Position numbers and translations under genes: made by a program. The notes below the pieces were generated by a model that was not told the DNA's origin, searched no databases, and worked only from the letters and a program-made list of their open reading frames with translations. Shown here in pieces: positions 10,969-21,789 of a stretch of DNA of 64,000 nt (the stretch's first letter is position 1; each line of letters begins with the position of its first letter). This DNA is from Crotalaria pallida (lineage: Eukaryota; Streptophyta; Magnoliopsida; Fabales; Fabaceae), in the NCBI GenBank assembly GCA_037953625.1, contig CM075650.1, forward strand, positions 149,201,206 through 149,265,205. Reading direction: 5' to 3'.

Positions 10969-12332
10969 TTGCATTGTGTGTCATTTTTGGAAAATCACCA
11001 TATTAGTCTTACTCTAATGTGTTATTGATTCTTAGTTAAATTGTCCTTGATGATATTTGAAATTGTATATGTTAATTGTGTGTGATTCTGTACTGTATTC
11101 CAAGTTGGTAGTGAAGCATTTGTGTTTGATTTGTGTTTGGTCTTTTAAAACTGAGTTTTTACTTTCTGTTCTGTCAAAATACTCGAGTTTTTCCAAAAAC
11201 ACTCGAGTATTTTAATTCAAAATTAAATCAGTTTTAAATTGAAAAAGTTTTTAATCAGGGTCTGATAAAAATACTCGAGTGTTTCTCAAAACACTCGAGT
11301 CTTTATTAAAATACTCGAGATTTTTTCAAAACACTCGAGTCTTTCGAAACCCCCAATTTTTGAACTTTCAGACCAAACTCGAGTATTTTCCAAAAACTCG
11401 AGTATTTTGCGTTTTCCTGAAAATTGAACTTTCGGACCAAACTCGAGTTTTTCAGTTTTTACTCGAGTTTTCTTCGGAAATCTGGGCTGAGTCACGATCG
11501 ACTCGAGTATATTTTCAAAAACTCGAGTATGTCCTAAAGAACAACTCGAGTATTTATGAATATACTCGAGTATTTTGAACTGTTTATATATACTCTCAGA
11601 CTCGAGTTTTTGCGACCCTCTTCTCTCTCGGTTTTCTCATATCTCTCTCCTCAAAACTCAGATTTTCCTCAAAGTTTTGTCAAATCTTACTAGTTTTTCA
11701 TCCTCTAAACTCTTCTCTCGGTTTTATTCTCCTCCAGATGCTTCAGCTCCTTCGATGTTTTGATGATGTTGACCTTTGGATTTTATCTTAGTTTTCATTC
11801 TGTTTTTATCATGTTGGTCTTTGTTACATTTTCTGTATTTTGAGAACTTGGTGTTTTGAGACTTTGGGTTTCTTATTGCACCATTGATTTGGACCTTTTA
11901 TGATATTTTTATGTTAATGAATTTGGTCTTCATTATGATGTTTGTGCAAAGCTTCAGGGGGAACTCTTTATTGTTATTATATCTCCGTTTTATTTGCATA
12001 GTTGGTTATGGGGTTTTCCGATTATGCACCTCTCCTCCCTTGATCTTTTTCTAAATTGTTACATCTTTTTGGCGTATGACAAAAAGGGGGAGAGATATTA
12101 CACTTGTCTTGTCTTGATATTGTTGCACCTAAAATCTCTAATTATGGTATATACTCTGATAATTGTTAAATACTCTAATACCATAGGCTTGGTGCTAAAA
12201 TTAAATTGTCATAACATCTTGCACAAGCTGAATTTTTAGATAGGTGAAAAGTATCATATAGTGAGGGGGAGTTGCATCTCCAAGTGGATCAAGCTTAACA
12301 AATGGATCAAGTGTTAATTATTTTGTCATCAC
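10969..12332 (+). other. Post-pol region of Sirevirus copy 1, third ORF deleted
   Basis: 1.36 kb between pol and the PPT. First comes an ACTCGAGT array (11181-11607). A CT-rich leader like the one before the third ORF in copy 2 follows. Then comes a short stretch ending in codons that resemble the last dozen codons of that ORF (…PPDASAPSMF, stop at 11761-11763; copy 2 ends FFPPHDPPAPDMF). The simplest reading is that an internal deletion removed nearly all of the third ORF here. The remaining frames at 11279-11578 and 11994-12239 are repeats or non-coding. Confidence 0.6.
11181..11607 (+). repeat. ACTCGAGT palindrome array downstream of pol (copy 1)
   Basis: About 15 copies of actcgagt or near matches in 427 bp, usually followed by attttt or cttt, and often arranged in pairs 15-25 bp apart. 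Sequence between copies is AT-rich and not conserved with copy 2. Bounded by the first copy at 11181 and the last at 11600-11607. Confidence 0.85.
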
Positions 12333-12347
12333 CAAAAAGGGGGAGAT
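12074..12347 (+). promoter_or_regulatory. Polypurine tracts of Sirevirus copy 1
   Basis: The true plus-strand primer is the aaaaagggggagat tract ending at 12347, directly before the 3' LTR. A second near-identical tract (gacaaaaagggggagag) lies about 255 bp upstream near 12080, and shorter agggggaac and gagggggag runs lie in the same region. Multiple PPT-like tracts are a known Sirevirus trait. Confidence 0.75.
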
Positions 12348-13924
12348 TGTGAATTCAATGCTCCTAATTATGTGGATTATGTTTTGATGATGACAAAATA
12401 ATTAGCAAATCATGCCTTGAAGATATTGCAACATCAACATCAACAAGAAGTCAAGAAAAGAAGACAAGTGCCCAATCATTCTCAATCAAATATTAATTGT
12501 AAATTTCTAATTTATGTTGAGAGTGGTTGAGAGTGGGTAGAAATAGTTAGTCTCTTCTAGGAATAAATTTTTATATGTTTATTAAGTTGAGATTGACCAA
12601 AAATTAATACTTGAGAGGAAAAATAAAATTGAAAAATAATTTTTCCCATATCTGATCAAAATACTCGAGTATTTTGATAAAGACTCGAGTATATACTCGA
12701 GTATTTATAGAAAAACTCGAGTATTTGTGCCAGGTCAGCAAATATGACCGTTAGTCTGGTTCGTGCACCAATTCACTCGTGACCGACCAAAAAGACTCGA
12801 GTATTTACCAAAAGACTCGAGTATTTTTGTCCAGTCAGCAAAAATGAACGTTGGAGAGACTCAAAAACCCAATTGAGGGCATTTGAGTCTCATCCAACCC
12901 CAAGAGAGTATTCTGAACCTTATTGTAAAATTGCTCTTTGAATTTGTGCAAGAACAAACAAGACAACAACACATTATTGATCACAAGCTTTCATAATTTC
13001 CTTTTCTCAAGTGTTAATTCCCAAAAAGCTCAACTTCTCACTCATATTGTCATTTTATTCCAAGTTGAGTTTTAGGCCTCAATTCTTACATTGAGCTGTG
13101 CTTCTTTATGTTAATCCATTGTGAGATTAGTAATACACATACAAAAAGCTTGATTATTCAAAGTCTTGGATTGTTCCCAAGCAAACCCTAAGTGGCTTAG
13201 GGTGTTGGAAGTCTTGAGAGGTTCTCAAGCACAAGACTAGGAGGTTCCTAGCCCGGTGGAGTTTCTTGAAGGGAGTTCAAGGAAGCTTTGTGAAGAGTTC
13301 TTCAATCACCGGAATCAAATTGGGGTAGAAATCAAGAGTTTGGTACACTCTTGAAAGGGTTAGGTTGAGTGAGGCCATTCTCAAGCAATCCTTTGTAATT
13401 TCTAACAATTTGATTATTAGTAGAAACTCCTAAGTGATTAGGAGGACTGGATGTAGCTCATTGTTGGAGTGAACCAGGATAAAATTGCTTGAGTGTTGGT
13501 TTATTGCTTTTAATCTACTTTCTAGCTCAATAGACTTAAGTCATTTCAATCAATTAGGATTTATACAATTAGGTAGCAAGTTCAAGGAATCTTTGTGTTT
13601 AAAAGTTATTTAGATTGCTTGTTATTCTGTTGGATAAGTTCCTGTTTATTATTGAATTGATTTGAGTTAAATTGCTGAATTTTCGTTTCTGGTTTTTCTG
13701 ATATCTGATAGGAAAAACTCGAGTATTTCCGAAAAGACTCGAGTTGTTCATCACTGAAAAACTCGAGTATTTCACAAAAGACTCGAGTCTTTTGTGTCTG
13801 ATTCCAGAAAATTCAGTCTTAGCTCCATTCTTCAATTATCAATCGAAATATTTGGTATTAGTGCTTCAAAATACTATTCACCCCCCCTCTAGTATTTGCT
13901 TAGCCCGCTTGTTGGTTTCCAACA
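12348..13924 (+). repeat. 3' LTR of Sirevirus copy 1
   Basis: 1577 bp, nearly identical to 4471-6046. Differences seen: one inserted t (gttagtctgg against gttagctgg), three substitutions close together near 13104-13113, and one C/T difference near 13622. It has the same ten ACTCGAGT palindromes. It is followed by the cccct duplicate. Confidence 0.92.
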
Positions 13925-13929
13925 CCCCT

Positions 13930-14288
13930 TACGACCAATTCAAAAACTTAACTTCTGATTGGGTAATAAAAGGGTGCTAGTAAAAGGGTGTTACGACTTG
14001 CAGGTCGTAGCACCCCCTTACGACCCAATCAGAAGTTGAGTTTTTGAATTGGTCGTAAGGATGTGTTACGACCTGCAGGTCGTAGCAGGTCGTAATACAC
14101 CCTTACGACCCGTGTTAAAACTAAGTTTTTTAAAGGGTCGTAAGGGTGCTACGACCTGTAGGTCGTAAGTACCCCCTACGACTCGTGTTAAAACATGTTT
14201 TTTTTTTAAAAAAAAAAATGGGCATAATGGGTATAATATAAACAATTGGGGTGACATCCATAGACCTTGGGGTGGCAAAATTAAAACG
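13930..14288 (+). repeat. Right TIR and subterminal array of the MULE
   Basis: Continues the MULE from 4470 after the Sirevirus. It is packed with ggtcgtaa and ttacgacc cores, for example acgacctgcaggtcgtag and ggtcgtaagg. The final 200 bp are the inverted copy of 508-725. It ends at the 9-bp TSD copy tttgtttta (14289-14297). Confidence 0.8.
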
Positions 14289-14590
14289 TTTGTTTTATGT
14301 AAGTACAAACTATAAAATCTATCTATTTCAAAACAAAAATGATTTATAGACCTACAAAATTAGCCTACAAATCAACTTACATCATAAAGATAATGACATG
14401 TGTCATTTGCTTACTATTGATTGGTTAACAACTTTTGTGTTTTTAAATAGATCTCATGCATTATTTTATTATTTTTAAATTAGGGGGTGTTTCTCATGGA
14501 TGTGATTTCCCCTTTTTTAAATGATGTGAGAATGCGGTAGCGACATTGATGAATGATGGTGTTCCAACAATAAGGAAGATGCTTGGTGCT

Positions 14591-14795
14591 AACAATCGTT
14601 GGCTCAATTATTAAGGATTAAACTTGAGATTAAGAGAGATCCCGGATTCGAATCAAACTAAAGTGAGGATGATGTTGGTGGGTAATTTGTAAATACCTCT
14701 GTAAGTGTTCTTTAAGCCGTCAGGCCTGCTCTAACCTTGATGATCCTCCGGATCCCAATTCACCTAAACTTTAGTTTACATTTAAAAAAAAAAAG
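14591..14795 (+). mobile_element. tRNA-derived SINE
   Basis: About 205 bp flanked by an exact 17-bp direct repeat, ggaagatgcttggtgct, at 14574-14590 and 14796-14812. A Pol III box A-like ttggctcaattattaagg lies near 14599 and a box B-like ggattcgaatca near 14643. The 3' end is an A run. The TSD, internal promoter boxes and A tail together are diagnostic. Confidence 0.85.
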
Positions 14796-14822
14796 GGAAG
14801 ATGCTTGGTGCTTCAATTACAA

Positions 14823-15275
14823 GGGAAATTCTTTGATGCTCCCTTTTTAAATTATACTTATGCACCCCTTTTCATTTTTGTTTATGAAAATTCTGTTTTA
14901 GCTTTGCTTTTAACCTCAAATTCTATCCATTTTTACCTTATTACAATTAGTCCAACACCGCCTACCATTCTCTATCATTTGTTGTCATATCCAGCTTCAC
15001 ATATAATAGTCATTCCACCAACGTGATAGCATCCTTGATCTCAAGAACCAGCTTCACATATAATAGTCATTCCACCAACGTGATAGCATCCTTGATCTCA
15101 AGAACTTGCAAAAAATGGTAACATCATCTGTTACTTCAAGGTCAATGTTACAATTTATCATTATTCAAACTTTTAATCTCAATAATCTAAGATTCTTGAT
15201 TAATAAATCAATGATATTATAAAAATGGAGCATTGAAACAAAACTAAAAGGGAGCATAAAAAAATTGCCCCGGTT
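14823..15275. mobile_element. Small TIR element (MITE-like) with a 57-bp tandem duplication
   Basis: The ends are inverted: the left reads gggaaattctttgatgctcc, and the reverse complement of the right reads ggggcaattttttatgctcc with an extra T. I could not find a clean target duplication. Inside, a 57-bp unit starting ccagcttcacatataatag is repeated exactly twice (14991-15047 and 15048-15104). Confidence 0.45.
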
Positions 15276-16127
15276 TCAAACAAGGAAATAGTGATTTCCA
15301 AAGAGGATCGTTGTTGTCATTGGTGGATGTTTGCAACGAGGATTGGTTCTGCCAATGAGCAAGGAAGAGTGACAAGAACCACAACAAAAGACGAAGATGA
15401 CAACCAAAACAGTTCACTCATCTAAAAACAGACCCCGCGATTCAAAAGATGACAGCTCCAAGATAGAGACCTCGGAGTATTTTTGGAAGAAAAAAAAAAT
15501 TGCTCAAATGCAGTAATGTTGAGCAGATTTTTAAACTCAGTTACTCAATCCATCACATTTTTAGTATTCATGTTCTAAATTATTGATGAAAAAAAAGAGT
15601 AGCAGCCTATGAGCTCCAGAAGATTTTCCCCACTAGGATGATACCAATTAAAAACTTCCAACTTCCAAGCCTAAAAACTTGGTACATGACCATGTGGACT
15701 ACATCTACTGGGATGATACCAATTAAATTTTAGGTACACTATCCATCAGGTGTAAGACAGTGATAACACTATCAAACTGAACTTGTACCTAAATGATAAT
15801 TGCTAGAAGTATCTTGCACAAAAGGGTTCAAATTAAGCCACGAGTTAGGAGATCCTTAATAGAAAGAAAAGATGCAAGAAAAGAAAATATGAATGAAGCA
15901 TCCATAATAAAACGAAACTAACTTATCATCCAATATAAGATATTATTCAGACATAATGATGACACTAGAATCATTACCAAAGAAAGAGTCAGAAAAGATT
16001 GGCTAATCCAGATTCAATGCTCAAACACCATACATAAACTAAACACTGCTCTTTTTCATGGTCCCCTATAGAAAATGCTAACCGACCCTTCAAAGGGTCA
16101 AACTCCAATGTAATTAAGAAAGGGCCT
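15276..16127. other. Intergenic, with the 3' UTR of the cytochrome b5 gene
   Basis: No gene is seen up to about 15960. The stretch next to 16127 should hold the cytochrome b5 3' UTR (minus strand). I cannot place the poly(A) site. ccactaggatgataccaatt and ctactgggatgataccaatt near 15640 and 15708 form a short imperfect direct repeat. Confidence 0.45.
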
Positions 16128-18622
16128 CTACTCTTTCTTGGTGTAGTGTCTCACAGCAAAGGCCAAGCCCAATATCAGGAGAGGGACCAGGAACTGCAAA
16201 ATCTTGATCACAAACTCTGGAGTCTTGTCATGGTTGTACTGAGCTTGCTGAGGGGGAATGTAGGTTCTCTTTAGTGGTACAGTTGCTGGATCAATCTCTC
16301 CAATATAATATTTTTCCATCATCTCTTTAGCAGAATCACTGTGTCCCACATCTTCAAAATCATTGGTTGCATCTTTCCCTGTAATGCATAAAGTAGAGTA
16401 TAATCAATACGGTTACCCTTTGGTTCTTTTAATAATGCTCTCTTCAGATGATATATAGGCGTACCTGTTGCAGATAACAAAACTTCATCACCTCCAGGAT
16501 GATCCTCCATAAAAGGAGTGACATCATACACCTAATGAAGTTGACAAGTAAAGTAGTGAAGTGGCAGAAATTAACATATAGCATACAAGAAGTGAATTTC
16601 TTTTTCCTTCTTTCGTTTTTGGGTCTTAAACTAGAACTGAAGTTCAAATGTTACATTTTAACTCTAACCAGGATTGTGGCCCTATGGTTACCATCCATGA
16701 CATTATACATGGGATGGGATTCTGCATTCTGCAGGGTATTTGAATAGCATTAAAATCAGCCATCTGATTGTGAAAGTTTGTTACTTTCTGCTAAATGTCC
16801 ATATGGGCCAATGTCTTGTAGAAAGGATGGGTTAGTAAGAAAGCACCATTAAGTCGTATCAAAAGGGCGATAAATAAAGGAAGAATGCCCCTCAAAGCAT
16901 TATTGACTAACAATAACATCTTGCCGATTAATCTAGGAACACAAACAGCTTGCATTAAAAAAAAATATGCTACCATGCTATTACCATGAGAGCAGTGAAG
17001 ATTCTATTCTCCCCATGGGGAAGGAATCAAATTGAGGAAAGCAAGAGTATATGGGGTCAATTAATAACACATTAACATTCCCACCCCTTGTTTGGATATT
17101 TAAAATCATCACAAGTTCATCACAGGGGGAAAGTTTAAAGTATTCATAAAAATAAATGAGGGTAATCTGGGGACCATAATCCCTGTTTTTCTCCCCCCAT
17201 CTTAAGATAACTCACAAAAAAGGTGAGGTTTACTTAAAAACTTCCCCTCTTCATTTTAGGATCCAAACATTCAATAAATATTCAGGTTAATTCAAATCAT
17301 CCATGCATCCAAAGATATTCAACATTTCAATTGAGAAAGCCCAGAAAAAGGAATCAAAAGCATGTGAAATGAACTACCCAGAGTCTAGAGACTACCAGAG
17401 GATCTATTGGTATTTCTATAGTTATTCCTAACATTCATATTTATCAGTTTCGAAGCATCAAAGCTATTGAATTCAAAACCACCATATCTGATATGAGAAT
17501 TTAAAAAACAATACACATGATTAAAGCTGCTGGTTAGTAATGCACATGGTAGCAACTTCTTAGACTCTTGTTATCAAAGTTGTTATCAAAGCAATGGCAT
17601 AGACTAACAAAATGGCAAATTCAAACCAATCAAAGCAGCAAGCAAAGCATCAACCATATCAAACCAAACAAACCACTGAGCAAAGCATCGAAAGAAGGCA
17701 CACATGACTGTAGAGACACATGTAATGTAAGTTGGTCAAAGGGAACTTAATATGCAGAAGCAGACAGAAAGCAAGAGATGGTATCATGCCAAAAAATCAA
17801 ATGTTATAGTATGTAATAAGAATATCTATTGATCATTTGTCAACCAGATATCATTTTCTACTCAACCACTTTCTTACAACCGCAAACTTTGACTATGAAG
17901 TAGAAAAACTAATATATCTAAAAAATGCTTTAGCCATGAAAAAATAAAATATTGCAGAAGTTGATGTCTAGACATAAACCTTGAATTTGTTATACGGAAT
18001 GCCAACATATCATAAACAAAACCCAAATAACATCCAAATTAAAAAATGAGACTGAAGTGGCAGATTAAAACTTTAAGACCAAATTTGAGCAAAAGAAAGC
18101 AGAGATAAAACAAGTCCTCTAAAGATGCTACATCAAAAAGGAATCTCCAAAGATACAAATGCACAAGACCCAGTAAGACAAAAAAGAATAAAGCAACCAT
18201 AACAAAGGGGGACATAAATGACATGCAAGAGGCCTAAAATCCAAATTATCATAATTTTATCATAAAAAATTGAATCAAATGAAGTATATAGATTCCAAAA
18301 AGTGAAATTCAGTACCAAAAAATAATCCAAAAGGTCAACAAAACTTCTCATTGAAGTATCCGTCACTGATTATAGTCAGCAGACAAAATAAAATACGGAG
18401 TAATAGATTTATAAAACATAGTACTTAGCCCAAACCATTCTATGTATAAAGTAAACAAACTTCACAAAATCATATGCTAAAATTATGATCGCTTCAGGAA
18501 AATCGATAATTCACATTAAAATTAGAAATTATTACCTTCCCAGAAAGGATAAGCCAGCAATCTTTGATCTGGTTGTGCTTTGACACCTCTTCAAAAGTGT
18601 GAACTTTCTGATCTGAAGCCAT
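16128..18622 (-). CDS. CYB5: Cytochrome b5, ER tail-anchored, three coding exons
   Basis: A small haem protein that passes electrons from NADH- or NADPH-dependent reductases to fatty-acid desaturases, hydroxylases and some P450s on the ER face. Exons (minus strand): 18622-18536, 16531-16465 and 16378-16128, joined at GT..AG sites in phases 0 and 1. They give 134 aa, the usual length for plant cytochrome b5. The haem-binding domain covers residues 5-80, with ligands His40 (in MEDHPGG) and His64 (in DVGHS). A linker follows with TYIPPQQ, then a single hydrophobic helix at about 107-127 and a basic C-terminal tail RHYTKKE, which fits ER tail anchoring. The ATG at 18622 starts the canonical MASDQKVHTFEEV. 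Intron 1 is long (2004 bp) and intron 2 is 86 bp. A 5'UTR intron and TATA box lie upstream. No defect is seen. Confidence 0.96.
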
Positions 18623-18634
18623 TTTTTTTTTTCA

Positions 18635-18836
18635 CTGCAAAATCAATAAAAACAAAACCGACCCAACAAAAATTGAAGTCAAACCCACAAAAAAAATTTG
18701 ATTTTTCGTAATTGGGAATGAAAAGAAAGAGGATCTAATTAATCACCCAAAAAAGAGAATAAACAAAAAAAAAAAAAACGAGATTTTTAATAAAAATAAA
18801 GAAAGAGAATCTATGTGTAGGTCAAAAAGAGCTTAC
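18635..18836 (-). other. 5' UTR intron of the cytochrome b5 gene
   Basis: On the minus strand a donor GAAAG|GTAAGC (18837/18836) and an acceptor TTTTGCAG (ending at 18635) bracket 202 bp just upstream of the ATG. The exon before it is CT/GA-rich (18837 to about 18900). First introns in plant 5' UTRs often raise expression; that role here is inference. Confidence 0.7.
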
Positions 18837-18942
18837 CTTTCTTCTCTCTCTCTGTGAGTGTGTTGTTGGTGATGCAGAATGTGTGGTACTGTCCAAATCT
18901 AATCTAACGCTTTGGGGACACTGATGAAGAAGATGTGTACTT

Positions 18943-18950
18943 GTTATATA
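18943..18950 (-). promoter_or_regulatory. TATA box candidate of the cytochrome b5 gene
   Basis: TATATAAC on the minus strand, about 105 bp before the end of the 5' UTR exon. A transcription start near 18910-18915 would give a leader of reasonable length. Confidence 0.5.
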
Positions 18951-19475
18951 CTACTACTTCTACTTGCCACTTGCCACCGTTTTATTTGAATACAAAACCA
19001 GACACTTGATTTGTTCAATTTACATTATTGACATCCACACCAACCATTTCTAATTTCTAAATGAATTATCAAAACAGAAAAAAGGATATTCCTACTAAAT
19101 ATATGATTGCTGCTTTTTGCATTTTTAAAAGAAAAAAGAAAAAGTATATTAAATATGAGAAAATAATATATGCACTGATTTTTTACGCTGTCAGAATATC
19201 ATCCACCGTTGATGGGTTAACAATGATTGATTTACAAATAAAAGTAATTCTTATGGATGGTGGATGATGCACCGATAATGTAAAAAACTTTACACTGTTA
19301 GTGCACATATATTAAACTCATTAAATATATAAATTTCTAAGTATAAATTATTACTACTAAATATTTTTATCGGTAAAAAAAATTGGTAGATTGACACTAC
19401 TCATTTTGATTATTTATTTATACAACTTCGTACTAATAAATTAATCCTAGGTTATTGGTGTGGCTTATAAAAATA
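18951..19475. other. Upstream region of cytochrome b5, no gene
   Basis: AT-rich and non-coding. The 68-codon frame at 19061-19267 has no recognisable protein character. Confidence 0.5.
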
Positions 19476-20001
19476 CTAGCTCTTACCCCGTGCAATGCAC
19501 GGGTTATTGATATTTTAATTTTTTTATATTAAATATTTTAAATTAAAAATTATTATTATTTTTAGATATGATCATAGAAGCCTCATCTCTTTGAGTTTAT
19601 CTTTTTGAGTATAATGATTTCACACAAAATTAATTATAAGCAAATATATCAATCTTTTCTAGATATATATAAACTTTTATTAGATGTTTGGGTTTATGAT
19701 GAACTCTTACTATGATCATAGAAGCCTCATCTCTTTGGGTTTATCTTTTTGAGGATAATGATTAACTTTTTTTAACAAAATGATACTGAGGATAATAATT
19801 TCACAAAAAAATAATTATAAGCAAATATATCAATCTTTTTTAGATATATATAAACTTTTATTAGATGTTTGGATTTATGATGGACTATTTACTATGATCA
19901 TATAAGCCTCATTTATTTGGGTTTATCTTTTTGAGGATAATGATTTATAAGCAAAATTAATTAAACAAAATTAATTATAAGCAAATATATCAATCTTTTT
20001 T
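19476..20001 (-). mobile_element. Helitron-like 3' end with internal tandem repeats
   Basis: Read on the minus strand, a hairpin (CCCGTGC, 3-nt loop, GCACGGG; 19487-19503) is followed within 11 nt by CTAG (19476-19479) and then a T. This is the layout of a Helitron 3' terminus. Inward lie three degenerate tandem units beginning tatgatcatagaagcctcat at about 19566, 19712 and 19894 (roughly 146 and 182 bp apart), each including gcaaatatatcaatctttt. A weaker fourth copy is near 20950. No 5' TC end was located, so the far boundary is unknown and 20001 marks only the end of the repeats. Confidence 0.4.
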
Positions 20002-21781
20002 AATTAAAATTGTTGGTAAAGAATTAATTTAAATCTGAAAAAAAATTATTATTGTTTTTTTAGTTTGATATTTATGCTATACAACATGTCTGAGTGCATT
20101 TTTCAATATGCTATCCCAAATTTTTTAACTTCGAACAAACTATTCAAAGGTTTCAAAACATAAAATTATGGGCATCGATAGAAATTGTTATTTTCATTAT
20201 ATATTTTTACTTGTTTTTTCTGATAATATGAAGAATAGAATGTATGTATGGATGCAGCAAAATCTTGTCTACCAAAGAAACTATCTCTTTCTGTGTCTCA
20301 TTCACGTTTCATTATTTATTTATCTTTACACGCATTTAAAAAAATACATCCAAAGAATAAAAAACAATCACAAGTTGACACCTTGATTATCAATATAAGG
20401 TAATAAATAATTGAAGAATTAATTATTGATTATTTGGTGACCAAATAATTTGTAAAAATTAAATAACAAAGGGAATGATAATCATGTGTGAACAACTAAT
20501 ATATTGATGTGTGAGTTTTACTTGACATGGTTAAAGTAACACTCCATTGCCACATCAGTATTTACATTTAACAAATCTAGACTAATGATAAAGACCTAAA
20601 TTAAATGGTCGACCCTATCACTCTAATCATCATTCTTCACGCAGCAATGAAGCATATGAAGCTTGTTGTTCTTATCATGCTGTTGTTGAGAATTCATTGC
20701 TATAGATGTCTGCCAATGCAAAATCATCAACAGTGATGATTGCGTGTAATGAGATTGCAACTTATTATATGGTGACACATTGGAAGAGGCGGTGGTTCAT
20801 GTTCAATAAAAAAGAGAGGAGAATGATGAAGAATGTGACTTTCATGACTTGAGAAATCATCATATTTATAGTTTGAAATATGTGATAACTAAAAAGATAT
20901 TTAAGTTTATTATGAACTGAAGCATCATCTCTTTTTTTTTTTTTTTTGGTTTGTAAGCATCATCTCTTTGGGTTTATCAATCTTTTTTAGAATAATGATT
21001 TTTTTTTAACAAAATGAAGATAATGATTCCACATATTCCACATATAGATAATTTATTTAATTTTAAATATTAATTTTGGACAGATAATTTATTTAATTTT
21101 AAATTATAATTTTGATTAAAGACAATGTTATCTACGTACAAATACTCTGGTGCGAGTATTTTTTAAGCGAACAAACGTGATGTCTCGAAAAGGGATGTTT
21201 TTATATAAGTATAGTGGATTTATGAGTGGACAAGAGAAGGTTGGTGTGTACCGTGGTTTTATTTGGGACAAGGAGTTTGGAGCTTTTTAGTTAATTTATA
21301 GATTTTATATTTAGTGAATAAGCTAATAGTTTTGATAGGCAAATACAAACTGAACAGAGAATTGTGAGATTGTAATTTGTAGCTATGAAGTTAATTGAGA
21401 GTTGTGAGCTTATAGTTATTTAGCTGACGGATTGAAATAGTGTTGTTCGACAAAATTAGCTTCACTTTTGAAGTAACTCAAAGTTATTAAATGACCGAAA
21501 AGAACGTGTAATATTATATTATTTTAATTTATTCATTTTCTCTTTATTTATTAAATAAATAGTTAATTAATTAAATTTTTTTTATTTATTTATTAATTAT
21601 GTAGTTAAATAAATAATAATTAATAAATAAATAATTAATTAAATTAAATTGTTGCCATGGTAGGTAAATAATTTTAAAAAAATTTAGGGTATAATTGATA
21701 TATGAATCATTGAAAACTAATTTAGTTTTTTGAAAGTTATTAACTTTCTAAAAGCTAACTTTCAAAAAAGTTACAAGCTTC
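20002..21781. other. AT-rich intergenic, repeat debris
   Basis: No supported gene. A 29-codon frame at 20647-20736 starts with a signal-peptide-like MKLVVLIMLLL stretch but has no homologue I recognise. A degenerate copy of the 19.6-kb repeat is at about 20930-21050. Confidence 0.45.
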
Positions 21782-21789
21782 TTTTTTAA

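Larger units (their letters stand above)
4471..13924 (+). mobile_element. Sirevirus-type Ty1/Copia LTR retrotransposon, copy 1 (young)
   Basis: A complete 9454-bp element with TG..CA LTRs of 1576 and 1577 bp, flanked by cccct at 4466-4470 and 13925-13929. It has a primer site for initiator tRNA-Met, separate gag and pol frames with the Copia order protease, integrase, RT and RNase H, a long region after pol, and a polypurine tract. Long LTRs, this protein type, repeated PPT-like tracts and extra sequence after pol point to the SIRE/Maximus (Sirevirus) lineage. By eye the LTRs differ by four substitutions and one single-base indel, so insertion was recent. gag and pol are uninterrupted. Compared with copy 2 at 53692 onward, the third ORF is missing. 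Confidence 0.93.
508..14288 (+). mobile_element. Mutator-like element (MULE), interrupted by a nested Sirevirus
   Basis: The element is bounded by a perfect 9-bp direct repeat, tttgtttta, at 499-507 and 14289-14297. Nine base pairs is the usual MULE target-site duplication. The ends are inverted repeats: the left end reads inward through tttgacacccc and ggatgtcaccc, and the reverse complement of the right end reads ttttgccacccc and ggatgtcacccc. The similarity continues for about 200 bp. Inside is a decayed MULE transposase (1608-3622). The nested Sirevirus at 4471-13924 with its duplicated cccct accounts for 9459 bp, so the MULE itself is about 4.3 kb. The transposase is broken, so this copy is not autonomous. 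Boundaries were read by eye but are supported by the TSD, the TIRs and the coding content together. Confidence 0.85.

Noticed and set aside
11279..11578. 99-codon ORF after pol in Sirevirus copy 1
   Set aside because: It reads through the ACTCGAGT array (repeated TRVF) and has no counterpart in copy 2.
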